Shown here piece by piece: positions 63,783-64,000 of a DNA stretch of 64,000 nt; position 1 is the stretch's first letter; every line of letters starts with the position of its first letter. The DNA is from Piscicola geometra (taxonomy: Eukaryota > Annelida > Clitellata > Hirudinida > Piscicolidae), in contig OX030955.1 of NCBI GenBank assembly GCA_943735955.1, forward strand, positions 15,838,083 to 15,902,082, written 5' to 3'. Position numbers and translations under genes: made by a program. The notes beneath the pieces were generated by a model. The model was not told where the DNA came from. It saw only the letters and a list, made by a program, of their open reading frames with translations, and searched no databases.

Positions 63783-64000
63783 ACTGTATAGTTATCGACT
63801 TGATGGCTGTTACATCAGAAAATAAATTAAACAATGTGAGGGAAGACATGTTTTCAAATAGTGATTTGTCGTTTGAACTACTAGGACTGTATGCGTTAAT
63901 GGGTTAAGGTAGATGAGCAGCTTGTTTCCTGGAAGATGTTCATTTAGACATTTTATGAAATCTAAACCCGCTATGGAATGAGCATGGAGAGAAAGTTTGA

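Larger units (their letters stand above)
62945..63907 (-). mobile_element. piggyBac deletion derivative, complete ends
   Basis: TTAA duplications lie at 62945-62948 and 63904-63907. The element (62949-63903, 955 bases) begins CCCATTAACGCAT and ends ATGCGTTAATGGG, exact 13-bp inverted repeats. TTAA target and 13-bp CCC-starting ends are established piggyBac features. Transposase remnants lie on the minus strand. Confidence 0.95.

Overview
The window is nuclear DNA of an animal. It is AT-rich (roughly 70 percent by eye), has spliced genes and carries a dense, varied transposon load: L2/CR1-type LINEs, tRNA-derived SINEs, hAT, pogo-like and piggyBac DNA transposons, and MITEs. I cannot fix the phylum; an AT-rich invertebrate fits best.

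One host gene can be read with confidence. It lies on the minus strand and enters from beyond the right edge: the C-terminal part of an R7-family regulator of G-protein signalling (RGS6/RGS7 type). Ten exons between 62010 and 48897 join in perfect phase into 327 codons plus a stop, covering the end of the DEP/DHEX region, the GGL domain that binds G-beta-5, and a complete RGS domain with its key residues. Its introns hold a hAT copy (53469-55061) and a LINE fragment (about 59309-60335). Two decayed copies of single exons of this gene lie far away on the same strand, at 3327-3425 and 34521-34589, each with homologous intron flank, which suggests the wreck of a second gene copy.

Left part (1-20 kb): a (GAT)n microsatellite, the stray terminal exon copy, a SINE, three palindromic or MITE-like elements (4403-4714, 4865-5087, 5091-5562), then a nearly identical 6871-bp direct tandem duplication (about 6057-12927 and 12928-19798). 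Each unit carries a hAT element with CCCGTTCCCG-rich ends and a dead LINE with endonuclease and reverse transcriptase segments.

Middle (20-48 kb): a complete but dead pogo-like element (20204-22358), a 17-bp minisatellite, two copies of a 0.6-kb retroposon ending in the LINE tail, a third-location hAT copy in the opposite orientation (27244-28798), several SINEs, two long (AT)n tracts, and a second kind of hAT element (42891-44666) with LINE and SINE fragments nested in it. Right edge: a 955-bp piggyBac deletion derivative (62949-63903) with TTAA duplications, exact 13-bp terminal repeats and a hairpin made from a piece of its own transposase.

The strongest finds are the mobile elements whose terminal repeats and target-site duplications can be read base by base, the young tandem duplication, and the scattered RGS exon copies. 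Most remaining sequence is AT-rich with nothing I can support.
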